From assembly GCA_036346355.1 (NCBI GenBank), contig CM070580.1, forward strand, positions 28,563,374 through 28,627,373: a stretch of 64,000 nucleotides of DNA, in the 5' to 3' direction. A program made the position numbers and the translations under genes. Positions 1-12,200 of this stretch are shown in pieces (positions within the stretch are counted from its first letter, which is position 1; the number at the start of each line of letters is the position of its first letter). The notes under the pieces are model-generated. The model made no database searches and had not been told where the DNA came from. It saw only the letters and a program-made list of their open reading frames with translations. Source of the stretch: Rhipidocladum racemiflorum (lineage: Eukaryota > Streptophyta > Magnoliopsida > Poales > Poaceae).

Positions 1-60
1 GTCTGAAATGCTAAATACATAGAATATGTTGGACATCATAGCTAATTAATTGTTTATCGT

Positions 61-1724
61 TATGTAGGAGGTCACACCATGCAAGCTCCTAGTGAGGGTT
101 GCTGATAGCTCTGTTGGCCTGCGGCTGGTTGGGGGCGCATATATCCAGCTAGTGAAGTGATAACTATTCATGCTCCTTCAGTAGCGTCGAGTTACGTGAA
201 GGTGTGTGTGGACTACGTTAATGAAACTTTTAGTCCCATCCAGTTGGAGATGCCCCCAAACGACAAGATCGTGACACTAGAGCATGCCGTTGACACATTC
301 ATTCAGTGGCGCAAGAGGGATGTGTTAATTGACGACTATCCTCCAACATCAGGGCAATAGGCAGGAAATGATCCACCTTCTGCGGTGGAGCTACCAGCCA
401 ACCCGAGCCACTAGCTGCACCGAAGCAGCTCACAAAATCAGCTATCGTGCCCAGAGCATCAGTGCAGGCTGATAAAACACTTCATGCCCGCTCCTCGTTC
501 GTGAAGACGACCAAAAGTGGAAAGGGAGATAAGGGGAAATATAAGCATATCATGAAGGAGCTAAAATATGAATATGCCCTATTGGCCCGAAAATTCAAAC
601 TAGGTGAGCCTTTACTAATGGAAGAGGGCATACAAGAACTTTCAACAGAATCCAAAAGAGTGCACGATTGGTACATGGAAGAAGCTAAAAAGCCAAAGGC
701 AATACGTGTAACAAGTATCTTGATCAGCTTCAAGCAAGTGCATCTTTTCAACTAGTCATCTCGGGGCTTCTTCACAGTTGACTTCAATGACTTGTTTAAT
801 CTATTCAACCTCGAGCCGTCAATGCCGACCTCATGAGAAGCTGGACATTGTAAGTGTGTGCAATCATGGTCTGTACATTCATGTATTACTGATAAATCTC
901 ATATAACTCCTTGCTTTTATGTATATAGATACATGATCCTTGAAGCACAAAGGATGAAAGAGCCAGTGGATTTCCTTGACCCACACATAGTCTCGAGTCA
1001 AACAATGAATGAAAATGCTACTTACATCGAGGATTACATGATAGAGGCATCGCTGGCTCAAAGTGATAAAGAGTACATACTTTTACCTTACAACCCGTTG
1101 TAAGTGTTGCACTACATGTTATACTTTGATTTGTAATTTACACGCAACTCAAAGTTAGGTTGAGTAATCATAGCTTTATTCTTATGTAGGTTCCACTGGG
1201 TTCTAATTGTATTTTTGAACCAAGAAAAAACCGGGTTAGCTACGTTGATTCTTTACGTAAAGGCAGCCACGACTTGAAGACTATCGGAAAACTACTCAAT
1301 AGGTAATCATGTTTCCTCCATAGATAACTCTCCTGCAGCTCGTGGAACGGTTGAGGCTAACTTTTTTGAATCACATAGGGCATTCAAAGTGTATAGAGCT
1401 CATAGAGGGCCACACAAGAACTCGTCGAAGCTGAAACACGATTGTGACTTTTTGGTAGTCGCTAGTACACAATAATCCTATATCACCTCGTAATAATGCT
1501 CCTCAAACTAACCAGTTCTATTTTCGTAGTGCGTCCAACAGGGACATAGAAATAACCTATGTGCCTTCTATGTTTGCCATAATATGCGAACCCTCGTCGG
1601 TACAAAGAAGATCAGCGAAACAACTACGTTGAAAAAGGCCCATCTGGAGGCAATTCAAGAAAGTATGTCTAGCTTCTTGATGTGTGAGGTCATAGCTCCA
1701 AAAGGCACATTCCACGCTGCGTAA
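61..1724 (+). pseudogene. Decayed transposon ORF: DUF8039-like region plus Ulp1 (C48) protease-like domain
   Basis: The pieces run in the order expected for the second ORF of plant CACTA elements. At 61-357 is a DUF8039-like stretch with a PNDKIVTLEHAVDTFIQWRK-type core. At 447-755 is a charged linker. At 917-1100 is a spliced-looking segment. The cysteine-protease part then follows: a catalytic His in FHWVLIVF near 1190, an Asp in YVDSL near 1240 that lies in a shifted frame, and a Gln/Cys pair in QQGHRNNLCAFYVC near 1530-1575, ending at a TAA at 1722-1724. Exon borders such as a TAG acceptor before 1530 are plausible. At least one frameshift near 1220 and an in-frame stop make it non-functional. 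In related elements the protein is a SUMO-protease-like peptidase of unclear role in transposition. The family call is from recognition of motifs, not from a search. Confidence 0.7.
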
Positions 1725-2039
1725 TTTGTAAAACTTGAGCATTCTATTTGTTAATTGAATTTGTGAATTGTAATTGCGCATTCCATTGGTTAATACAATA
1801 TTTGAGTTGATTTTCGAAATAGGTGTGTAATTTGTGATATATTGGTTAATATAACATTAGAGTTGTTTTCTGAAGTGGTTGTGTAATCTGTGATGTGTAA
1901 TCTGCTTGCGATATATCCGTGTGATATAATCTTCTTGTGATGTGTGTAATCTACTTGTCATATGATCCTTGTAATCTGCTTGTTTCAGATGGCATGGCTA
2001 GCATTTTCTGAGGATAGCCAATAAATAAAAATATTTTGC

Positions 2040-2307
2040 AGTAAAAACTAATATCACAGACAGTTCCATATAATGAACTGTTTGTGATATATCACGTTCC
2101 TCAGACGGTTCTAGTATACCGTCTGTGATGTGGCTCACAATACAGACAGTTTTTTACTAGAACCGTCTGTGATTTGAGTTTCACTGACGGTTCAAGAACC
2201 TTTTGTGATACATCGTTGTTATCATTGACACATGTGTATAGACGGTTCATAAAACTATTTGTGATCGCCTTTTATAACCGTCTGTGATGACCTTGTCTGT
2301 AGTAGTG
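2040..2307 (+). repeat. CACTA subterminal repeat array
   Basis: About ten copies of ACAGACGGTT or AACCGTCTGTGAT lie in both orientations, some in head-to-head pairs separated by a few bases. In En/Spm-type elements such arrays bind the element's own DNA-binding protein; that role is inferred from the superfamily. Confidence 0.8.
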
Positions 2308-2525
2308 TGGCGAGGAGGCTAAAGATTAATCTTTAAGCAGCCCAATGCCTGAGAGCAATATCAATCAAGTATCGTAGGATCTTACGACCCTAATGCTGTA
2401 TTGTAGGATCTAGTAGCTGTCTCCTCTCATCCTACTCCAATTCTCCAGTATGCACTGCTGTATGTTGCCATTGAATGTCAATCCTCACCTGATTTCCAAA
2501 CTAATAACAACATTCACAATGGTCT

Positions 2526-3310
2526 TGCAGAATTTTTTCTACACCCCTCAGCAGAACTTCCATCATTAGTATCCGTTGTTCAAAATTTTTATCTGCTTAG
2601 ATATTTCTGCAACGACATTTATAAGGCACAACCAGTTATATATTTTATAATTGAATATCTAAACATCCTAGATATATTGAGGCAATAGCTTGTCTAATTA
2701 AGATCGTCTTAAATATGAAGTTTAATTTGTAGCACTTTTGTCTTCTTTCTTAATATAATATTGATGTATTCTAAGGTAAAATCTATTTCATTCCATAGTT
2801 CGTCCTGAAAGGTGTCATGCGCTAATTTATCGTTACCACTTTATCTTCGTCCCCGAATGAGAATACCATAGCTAGTTTTGCTTCTTGAATTATAGAGTTT
2901 ATTAACTCATCGTATGGAGTTGATTAAGTCATCGTATAGAGAACTCTATACGATGACTTAATAGCTAGGTTGCCTATGGTATTCTCGTTCGAGGATGAGG
3001 ATGAAGTGGAAGCGATAAATCAGAGTATGACAATATTCATGACGAATTATGAAATAAAATGGATTTTGCTGTAGAAACCATCAATATTATAATAAAAAAA
3101 GAAGATAAAAGTGCTACAAATGTTCATATTTTAAGATGATCCTGATTAGACAAGCTGTTGCCTCGATGCATCGATGATGTTTAGATATTCAATTACAAAA
3201 GCTATAATTGGTTGTACCTTGTAAATATTATTGCAGAAATATCCAAGCTGATGAAAATTTTGAACAACATGGTAGTAATGATGGAAGTTCTGCTGGGGGT
3301 GTAGGGAAAA
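2526..3310. repeat. Imperfect palindrome of about 780 bp with a perfect 19-bp core hairpin
   Basis: The left arm (2526-2922) and right arm (2963-3310) are reverse complements with scattered mismatches and small gaps. Examples are TACACCCCTCAGCAGAACTT on the left against the complement of AAGTTCTGCTGGGGGTGTA on the right. The centre at 2923-2962 is a perfect inverted repeat of ATTAAGTCATCGTATAGAG around a two-base AA loop. A transcript would fold into a very long hairpin. It lies between two CACTA right ends in the same orientation, so it is probably part of an outer CACTA derivative. No coding potential was seen. Confidence 0.85.
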
Positions 3311-3324
3311 AGGGATCATAGACG

Positions 3325-3459
3325 ATTCTAGTCAGAAATCGTATCACAAACAATTTCTAACTAAAACTTTCTGTGATGTTTATATCACAGACGGTAGCCA
3401 AACCATCTTTCTATGATGATGATTCCGAATCGTCTATGATATTATTATCTGTAGTAGTG
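3325..3459 (+). mobile_element. Second CACTA right terminus
   Basis: The segment ends in ATCTGTAGTAGTG at 3459, again the complement of a CACTACTACAGAT terminus, preceded by degenerate TCACAGACGGTAG-type subterminal repeats. It has the same orientation as the end at 2307, which suggests one CACTA nested in, or recombined with, another. The matching left end is not in the window. Confidence 0.75.
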
Positions 3460-3750
3460 AGGGACCTTTTGAATTTGGGCAAATCATTCTGCTAACTTTA
3501 TTGGATTAGCATTCAAAAAAAGATTGATTGGATATGCATGATGGTGGGCTCCTAGCTTATTACCATGTGATCGAAAAGATATGTAAACTAACGCTTGTGG
3601 ACACTTGCTAAGAGTAGTCATAAAAAATGATTCTGTGATGATTCAGTGTTAATCATGTATTGATGTATATCTCTGAAGCTAAAAAAATGGACCTCGGCCA
3701 TACATCAGTCTACTCTATTTAACCTTTGGTTGCTATCTTACCAATTTCAA

Positions 3751-3786
<36 letters not shown>
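3751..3786 (+). repeat. (GA)n microsatellite
   Basis: About 18 GA units, interrupted once by an extra A. Confidence 0.95.
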
Positions 3787-4951
3787 TGCAAGCTGATGGA
3801 TCAAGCCTGGCTCGGACAAAAACGAAATAAAGCTCGGGTTGGGTCAAACATTACAGCATCTGAAATACTGGAGGGCTTGGTCGCCAGCCCGCTAGCCTGT
3901 ATGGCATTCAATTCTACTCATCGTCTTTAGGGGTGAAAACTGGACAGAAAATATTCGTTCGATCTGATCCTAAATCCGTTTAAAATCCGTACCGATGTTA
4001 TCCATATCCGTATCCGAAAAATCTGATGTAGAGATTCTCCATGATCTCGGTTGGTTTTACGGTGCTGGAGTCATCGGATTCATCGAAGTTGGAAGATGAG
4101 TCCATGTGATTTGACGTGGTGGCGATTACTTAAGGATTACAAAGGAGATAGAAGCTAGGTGCATAGGTTTGTGGATAGACAATGGTCTGGTTAGATAGTC
4201 TAATATATACGGTTGGGATAGTATTGGTACTACAAGTCAATGTAAAATTGATGCCAGCAAAGTAGGCTTTGGGACTGCATACATGTGAAAGTTGTTGACT
4301 ACACAGTAGTGAATGTAAAATTAATGTCTGCAAAGTAGGCTTTGGGATTGGATGCAAGTGAAAATTAGTGACTACATAGAAGTCGGTGTATGTCTTTTAA
4401 TATCTGACCGCATGGTACTCAGTGAGTAAAACTGAAATCAGTGACTGCATTCAACCTTAGAATTCAGAACCAGCACTGATTGAAATTCAGAAAATGAGAG
4501 TCATTGCCATTTTGCAAAGGCTCGGTGGAAGTGCATTTGTCAATCCCACCATACAAATCTTTCAGCATATGAGAAATTTCAAGCTGCAAGCGGTACCTGA
4601 GTATACTCCTGTAAGCTAATTTATTTTAGTTAACATAACAAAGCTAGGATCTGAAAATGGAAGTGTAAAAGAAATAATTTCAGCTATGGAAGCTTAGGAC
4701 ATTGCCAGAGCTGCTATAGTAGAAGCAGATTTCCAAAAAATAAAACTCAGTTACAGAAGCAGTCAGAAAAAGGGGGTGAACAGGTATTTTTTCATAAAGG
4801 GGGTGAACAGGTATTTTTCTCTACCTTTTCTTCCTGGGTTTGGTGATGATTTCAATTACTTTTAAGACATACAACCAGCACTGATTAGAAATTTAGAAAA
4901 TGTATGCAAGTTAGTAGGAACTCAGCAAAGAGCTATTTTTACTATCATACC
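3787..4951. other. Intergenic stretch with a short tandem repeat
   Basis: No credible gene. At about 3929 an AGGGGTGAAAAC-type sequence followed by ATCCGTA-rich DNA looks like the end of an old hAT-type repeat. At about 4239-4385 a 73-bp unit containing GCAAAGTAGGCTTTGGGA is present twice in tandem with some divergence. At about 4775-4825 the string AGGGGGTGAACAGGTATTTT is repeated directly. Confidence 0.6.
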
Positions 4952-6152
4952 TTAATTAGATGGACCAAACAACTTCTCTCTCATAGACTTCACTGCCTTC
5001 ATTTGCTCAGCTTTCATGTCATTAGACATACCTTTTGTGTCATGCATGAGCAGCACCTTGTAGGTATCTAGCATTTTGGCCTCCTTCTCCTTTGCAGTAA
5101 CAGCCACGAGCCTCTTCATTTCAAGCTTCTTAACAGACATACGTTGTTGCACCTCAATTACATCACCACGACTCTTGGTAGCTTCGGACTGAGTAGTCAT
5201 GAACTTGTCAAGCTTTTATTTGATCTCATCGATAACTTCTATTGCATCCACTGCCTTCCCTTTCCCTATGCCTTTGCCTTGTGTTTTCGTTCTGCCTTAG
5301 CAGCCTTGGTACCCTGTGGATGCAAAATATCTTCGATATCTTTAGTAGATGACAAGCTCCCCAATACCTCCCCAACCTCTGAAAACTTTCTTTTCTTCAA
5401 ATTTTCAAGCGTCTCCATATGTATGCATGCCACTTTGGCTGGTCAGGGACAATCTTCCAATAGTATATGAACATGAATTGTCCTTCCTTATAGAGAATTG
5501 TCCTTCCTTGTAGTCTTCCTCATTGAATTTCAAATCCTTATCCATCAACTGATCATCTAATTGTCCATTAGCATAAATTCGACTAGCCTTAAGCCAAGAG
5601 GCAGTAAACTACCCTACCTTTTTGTTAACTCTGTGCCAACAGTCTTTGGCTTACTTCATTTCTCTTCTTCTATTATTTGGGGTGGTGCTATTGTACACAT
5701 TAGTGACCTCTTGCCAATATAGGTCATTCTTTTTTGTTGTTTCCATTGATAGGGTCATTTGAGTTGTTCAACCATGCACTAACCTGTATTGTGTAAAATT
5801 AGGGTTAGTACAAATGGAAATGCATTGAACAACATAAGTTATTTATCTACACTTCATTGAAAAATCAACTTACCAATCTCAAGTCCTCCACTTGTGTCCA
5901 TTGCAACTGCTTATCAATCCTACAGTCTACATTCTCATCGCCATTGTCAACATTAACAAATGGCTGGGCTTGTGAACTCGATGCTAACAGTGGAGTGCCC
6001 GACTCAGAAAGTGACGGGCCGCCAGCAAAGGGAAAATTTTGAGGAATTTGCTGGGGAAGGGGGATATTCGAAGAATTCTGCAAGTAACTTAAGAAACCAC
6101 CAGGCGGGTACAAATCCATTCCACTGCAAACAAATGACAAACAAGCAAACAC
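4952..6152 (-). pseudogene. Decayed NAM-associated / Myb-SANT-like protein (Harbinger ORF1 type)
   Basis: Read on the minus strand, 6152-5865 encodes a start with MDLYPPGGFLSYLQN and a proline-rich segment, then a continuation with AWLNNSNDPINGNNKKE near 5790-5740. After several stops comes a lysine-rich helical tail (5200-4952) with KLEMKRLVAVTAKEKEAKML and MREKLFGPSN. This order (Myb/SANT-like trihelix, then NAM-associated C-terminal domain) is that of the plant proteins that accompany PIF/Harbinger transposons or are derived from them. Several in-frame stops between 5790 and 5210 break it. No transposase ORF or clear terminal repeats were found nearby, so the link to a particular element is inferred. 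Confidence 0.6.
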
Positions 6153-8218
6153 TATGAGTGTACACTACTATTAACATCCCCATGGAATTATGTCCAGATC
6201 ATCAAAACACATCACTTCGACTGGATACCTTCTTCCCCTTTTCTGTCCAGAACACCCCCATGAAGTGTAGTACTAGTATACCTTGTTCCCCTTTTCTTCT
6301 TGGGTCTCTTGTGTGTGTGTGTGTGTGTGTATCCAGGATCAAGGCCGAAGCCTTCTTCCAATTCCTATACTCTAGCTATCCAAATTTATTCAAGAGTTTG
6401 TACAAAAATTACAGATATGCTAATTCCCAACCTTGGTGGCATGGAAATGGCTCGAAATAACAGTATCAAGTGAAGAGCAAATGAACAAGGCGGTGATTTG
6501 ATCGTACCTAAATTTAAAAGCTTCTTCCCTTTGGATCAACGGAGGAGAGCGGCTGAAAGGGGTAACAAAACTAACACCGAACGGTCCCCTCCATCCTGTA
6601 GTGGCAGAATCCATGGAGAAGGCAAGGGAATCCATGGAGGAGGTGCTTAGCATCGACTTGCCTCGCAACGATTGCGGTGCCACAACCCGACTTCAGCGAC
6701 CCGGCTGTGGTGGCATGGTGTTGTCTTGGTGAGAGTTGGGAGATTTTGCCTATGAAGAGAGCAAAATGGGAAGGGGATTAGAGAGAGTAGAAGGGGATTG
6801 GAGAGAGAGTAAAGGGGATTGGGAAGAGGATTACTAATGCGTGAAGACAAGAAGGTGCTGAGGAAATTCACTTGCGTGCCTTCACTTCGCTCTCACGTGG
6901 AAGAAAACGGGGGAGAATAAATTGCTCTCGTGCTCATCTTCCCATGGCGCCCGCAACAGATCGAGAAAACGCCGACCAAAGTGACGATACCTCTCCAACA
7001 AAGGCATGTATAGTCGCTAGCGTCTTGTTTTCTATGTTGAGATGGTCACTTCCCGAACGGATGACTTCTTTCTATTACTCTTTTCTCTCTCTTCCATGTC
7101 ATCATAAATCCTATATAGTAACTCTTAGAGACAGTGATGTGGCACTATTAAAGGTACCCTTATGGACCCATCTTCGCAACTGTTGCATCGCCATCTAAAC
7201 CAAACCTCCAACAGGATCGCACAGCTAACAGTTAGGGCTAGAGAATTAATTGTTAAGGAGTTGGCGATTCAACAGTTGGTAAATTAACACAGATTTACAT
7301 GGACATTGGATGTATAAACAGTGGATACCTGATCATGTAATTATGATCATGTTACAGGGGGCCCAGGGTGCCGTCCACTGTTTCCTATAGATCGATGCTT
7401 TTCCCTGGATTTCCAATTACAACATGATGCTATTATTTTCTTTTCCTCCCCTCCTTAAAACGTGGCATGGAGGCCTCTCTGATGTCTGCTTTAGCCGTGC
7501 AAGAATCGACAGCATGACTTCGCTGCCTGTCTTTCTTTTCTCCATCGGTGTGTCTTTTAATCAACATTTGATCCTAATCACATGGAACGGGACAGAGAGG
7601 TACATGTTTCTGTTTCATCATGTGGATCATGTGTTTTTTAGCTCTTTTATGGTACACTAAATTTAATATAAATCATTCGAGATGTGAAAGAGGCGGTCAC
7701 TTAGCAATTAGCACACATAGGTAGAGGCAAGTACAACACCCCAACCCCAACCCCACCCACCCACCCACACACCCCATGCATCACCGTTGCTATCTTTCAG
7801 TACTGACGAGTGACAAAACGACTCAAGGATGGGAAGACGATTGAGATGAAGCGCCATCATTGAAGCAAAATAAGATGAAATGTAAATGGCTGCTCCATCT
7901 CTGTAGTGATCATGTCATTGCTGGGTACATAGGTGAACGGCAATCCTCTCCTCCACCATCGGTTACACCAGCACAGCAATCACACGGTGGCCTCAAATCC
8001 CTGCTGTTATTAAAATGCCACTGTCATTCTATAACATATTTTACCGAGTTCAGCTTAATCCTCCTAAACATGCAAGTATTACTTGCACCTAAAAATCATC
8101 ATAGCAATCTCAAAATGATGTCATAAAAAGTTTAAATTAAAAAACCCAAAATACATTGAGCATTCAACTAATGAAAGGCTTGAAACTTTATTTTAATCAA
8201 GGCCAATGAATACTGATC
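6153..8218. other. Intergenic stretch without recognisable genes
   Basis: The stretch contains a (GT)n run near 6310-6330 and a C-rich CCCCAACCCC run near 7738-7772. Small ORFs of up to about 110 codons on both strands show no family motif. The GC-rich part at 6400-6900 may be the old 5' region of the minus-strand pseudogene that ends at 6152. Confidence 0.5.
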
Positions 8219-8226
8219 CCGCAGGA

Positions 8227-8624
8227 CAGTGGCAGAGCTATGATTTTAGACAAGGTTTCTTTCAACTTTAAAAAAATATATGTAACAGGGCAACATATAA
8301 ATATAGAATGTATCAAAAACATAATACAAATATAATAATAAGGTTTTGCAATAGTTCAGAGAATATTACCGTACTATTTCTTCTTGTCGGGCTTACGCCT
8401 TCTAATGGCCATGAAAATCTCGATTATATCATTTTCATCCACTTTGGAGAACATATCTCATTGAATGAATGTGACTAGACAAACATCCAAAAAACTATCA
8501 CCCGTCCTATTTCTTGACTTATTCTTGACAAACTTCATTGCAGAAAACTTGAATCACTAGATGGCTGGGCTGGAGCATTGGTTAGGCCATGGCCCAATGG
8601 TGCCAACCACTGGCTCTACCTATG
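8227..8624 (-). mobile_element. Internally deleted hAT element with 8-bp target duplication
   Basis: The terminal repeats are CAGTGGCAGAGCTATG at the left and the complement of CATAGGTAGAGCCAGTGG at the right. The flanks CCGCAGGA (8219-8226) and CTGCAGGA (8625-8632) are an 8-bp duplication with one difference, the size typical of hAT. The remaining internal sequence holds the C-terminal end of a transposase gene on the minus strand. Confidence 0.7.
8374..8538 (-). pseudogene. C-terminal fragment of a hAT transposase (ZMYM1-like)
   Basis: The minus strand encodes MKFVKNKSRNRTGDSFLDVC, then an in-frame TGA, then DMFSKVDENDIIEIFMAIR and a basic end before a TAG at 8374-8376. A short Lys/Arg-rich segment followed by a FLD..L....E...F..D.DDII pattern is the usual C-terminal end of zinc-finger MYM-type hAT-like transposases in plants. 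Only about 55 codons remain and one is a stop, so it is not functional. Confidence 0.6.
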
Positions 8625-8632
8625 CTGCAGGA

Positions 8633-9049
8633 CTCAACTCTAATAGTAGTAGTAGTAAAATGGAACAACACACACCATAAACCCAAGTGCCGATCAGGTG
8701 TGGTCAAGTACACAGATGGAGAATTCAAGGAAAGCATATGCTAAGATGTGTATATGATGCCCATCTGTACACCGTACAAGAAGAAAAAGAAAGACCTTGT
8801 GCAGACAGCGCAAGTGCTAAACGCCCTGTCCGGCCGCGGAGGCAGTATCCCACTCCCTGACACGATGAAACACCAGTTTGGCCTCACCTCAGAGGATGAT
8901 AGTTCCTTGATCAAACCAATCGTATTGAGGAAGAGCTAGCTGATGACAAGCATAGTGGAACAGGATATTACATCCCTGTGAGAGTGAGGTATCTCATCGA
9001 ATAGGTGGCAGCAGGGTGCCGAGGAGCAAGGGAGTGACCTTTCATAAAG
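8633..9049. other. Intergenic stretch, nothing recognised
   Basis: A short (AGT)n run lies near 8647. A 63-codon plus-strand ORF at 8748-8939 has no family motif and is not supported as a gene. Confidence 0.4.
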
Positions 9050-9260
9050 CCTGTTTGGGGCTGCAGTTGGGTTGAAAAAGTTGATTTTAGCTTATTGTTC
9101 TGTAAAGCAACTGTAGCTGAAGACTGTAGCTTCTTTTAAAAGGTTGTTTGGCAAATTAGCTTTTTGTTAGTTGCTGCAACCGGGAGGAGGCTGGCGACAG
9201 TTGGGAGGGCGACGCTCGGGAGGAGTGCGACGTCTAAGAGGATTGGGAGGAGGGCAACGG

Positions 9261-12200
9261 TGTGAGACCCCAGATCAGCTATCCGAAATCTCCTGTGTAT
9301 TTCCGTACTAGGCCCAAATCAGTAGCTAGTACACACAGTCACAGTGATACTTCATGGCCGAACATAACGAAAATTGTAACATAAATATTCAAGTATGGGC
9401 CACATGGCCACTTATTACAATACTCGGTCGACAAACCGGAGACACGACAGCGAAAAATGAAAGCAAAAACAAGCGAACACCAAAACGCCACAGGCGACGA
9501 CTAGAAACGTGGCTAGCTATCCTGGCCATCCTCCTCGAACTCCTCGGGTAGAACTCACCATCCTCAGCTGCGTCTTGAAAATTCTCTGATGATGACAAGT
9601 TGGTGTAGCACGTGAGTACAAAGGTACTCAGGAAGTTGGGGAAAGTATGATTATGTGGGGCTTTCCAAAGGAAGCTTAACCGGGTTCATTTACACAAAGC
9701 CACATTTTATTAAACCATACTTGAGTAATAAATTTCACAAAGCATCTTTTACAATTCTTTTTAACAATTGAATTATATAATATTGTAGTGAGGTTCTATC
9801 CACCATCACGAATATTAAGGTTCTATCAGCCAGCGTTCAAAAGATCAAGATTAATCATGTGACTCCATCCGTCAAGTATAAAACAGGTTCTATCCACCTG
9901 GTTGGTTCTATCCGCCAAACAACATCCGAGAGTTCTAACCACTCCCGAATCTCAAAACAAAACACTTTTTAGTTTTGAAAACCAAAACCAAAGTCTACCA
10001 ATATGAAAGCATTCTTCGCTTTACCCTTGACCGTAGGCACGGCTATTCGAATAGTTTTAACTCTGCAGAGGTGTACAACTTTACCCACAAGACATGATCG
10101 TCTCTTGATGCCAAGCTATTAACACACTTCCTATGGTGTGCCGGCAGAGAGATCATGACAAGGCCGTTACAATGTATCCACCTAACCCGACCCACCCGCT
10201 GAGGTTTCACCGCTGTTAGGGTTCCATCCGCCCAGTACAGAAGCCCCCTCTTGCGCCGTGTGAGAAAAACGACATTGCCTCTATCCGGCACTCACATTCC
10301 ACCGAGTGGTGAGTCTAAATTAGGCTTCTACAAATTAGTTGTCCAGGTCGTACCATTATAGACATGTGGTAGTACGGTTATGCTTAGAATGGACAATCAC
10401 AAGCGTCGGTCCTTAATCGACTTGGGGCGGTACTTGCACAAGACAACTAGTGCTCCATCCGCACCCACCCGACAATCCAATCCGCCCAAGTCCAAACCAT
10501 TTTTACTTTTCTTTTTATTTTGGAAAAACAGTACCAAAATCATAATAATAATTTCCAAATCGTACTTGAAGTCATTAACTTTGAGTAATCCCACCCATGG
10601 GTTGTTTTCATCGATAAAGGTCCTAAGTGATTCTACCGTACTATGTCACAAAGGATACCATATAAGCATAAGCATGGTATAACAAATGTCCTAGGGTTAC
10701 AAATAACATGGATATCAATCACAAAGGAGGAAATTACAATTTGGATTAACTACGCACTTATATTTGACATACGATAAAACATAGCATGCAGGTTATAAAA
10801 CATTTAAAACAGGTTTATAAACATAGGATCAAAATACGTCAAGGAGACTTGCCTTCGGTCACGAGAAGGTCATCGTACGAGGGAAGTCCGATTGGCGGGT
10901 CGTGATCGCGTCGAGTCCTCACTGGCCACGCCGTCGAGGCAATAAATAAATACCAGAAAATAAATAAAATTTAAAAATTACAAAAATAATACTGGCAGGT
11001 ATATCTTGATTTTAGATGAATTTAGAAATTTGAACGGAGTCAATCGGAGTTCGGACGGAGAAGTTATGAGCGTTCAAAGTTTGAATTTCGAAAAATTGGA
11101 AAACGAGGAATATTCCCTGGAATATTCTTTTTTCTATTTTCTGATTTTCTTGGAAAATGATTGTGTCCATGGCAAGGTGGGGCCCCCATGTCATTCACAT
11201 GGGCTCATCTTCTAGCTTGGGCCAACACCATGGCTAGGGAGAGGAGCTTGGGGGTGTGAGGGGAGGGTTGCCGGCGAGGCGGCCGGCGCTTGGCGCTGGG
11301 GCTCGGCGGTGGGCACGGGCCCGAGCCCAATCAAGCACAGGGCAAACCAAAAAAATGACAGAGCACTCCGTTTTTCCAAAAAAAAAAAACGATTTTGGCC
11401 CCATTTTTGCATAGATTTGGACCAAACAAAAGCATGGATCCTCTAGATAACAACCTTAGGGACACATAGGAGGAAGGAATTGGATTGAATCTCACCGGAG
11501 GCGATGAATTCGGCGACGAACGGAGCTCCGGCCGAAACGACAAAAACCCGAAATTCGCCTCCAAAAATTGATGAAACCTAAAATCGATTGTTGGGTTAGA
11601 CTCTAGACTCATTCATGGTCACAAGGACTCAAGTGGCACGAAGAATAACCCACCGTGGAGAGATCTATGGCCAAGAACACGAAGAACACCAAAAAGAGAA
11701 CCCGACGTCGGTTTTCTTGCTCTAGTGGATGAACGAACGGTAGAGACCAAAGGAGGCTCATACCACCGGGACGGGGACAAAAACCCGAAATTCGCCTCCA
11801 AAAATTGATGAAACCTAAAATCGATTGTTGGGTTAGACTCTAGACTCATTCACGGTCACAAGGAACCGAGTGGCACGAAGAATAACCCACCGTGGAGAGA
11901 TCTATGGCCAAGAACACGAAGAACACCAAAAAGAGAACCCGGCGTCGGTTTTCTTGCTCTAGTGGATGAACGAACGGTAGAGGCCAAAGGAGGCTCATAC
12001 CACCGGGACGAGGGTTCTTATACGGAGAGAATGGAGGTGGAATCACGCAGAACGGAGTTGAAACGGCCGAGTTATGAGCGTTTGAGTGCATTTCGATTTT
12101 TCTTTAATGCGACGGTTTCCGGCGAGATTAGCAATGATTGATGGTGGGGAATGGCAAGAGAGCGACGATACGGATCCAACGGAACCGACCGTGATGATTT

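Larger units (their letters stand above)
1..2307 (+). mobile_element. Right-hand part of a CACTA (En/Spm) DNA transposon
   Basis: The segment ends at 2307 with CTGTAGTAGTG, the reverse complement of the CACTACTACAG terminus typical of CACTA elements. The 270 bases before it are filled with repeats of ACAGACGGTT and its complement, the usual subterminal transposase-binding repeats of this superfamily. A decayed protease ORF lies inside. The left end is outside the window, so neither the full length nor the 3-bp target duplication can be checked; the base triplet after the end is TGG. The family assignment is firm; whether the transposase gene is present to the left is unknown. Confidence 0.85.

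Noticed and set aside
7738..7772. Telomere-like CCCCAACCCC repeats
   Set aside because: The plant telomere unit is CCCTAAA; this is a short C-rich low-complexity run.
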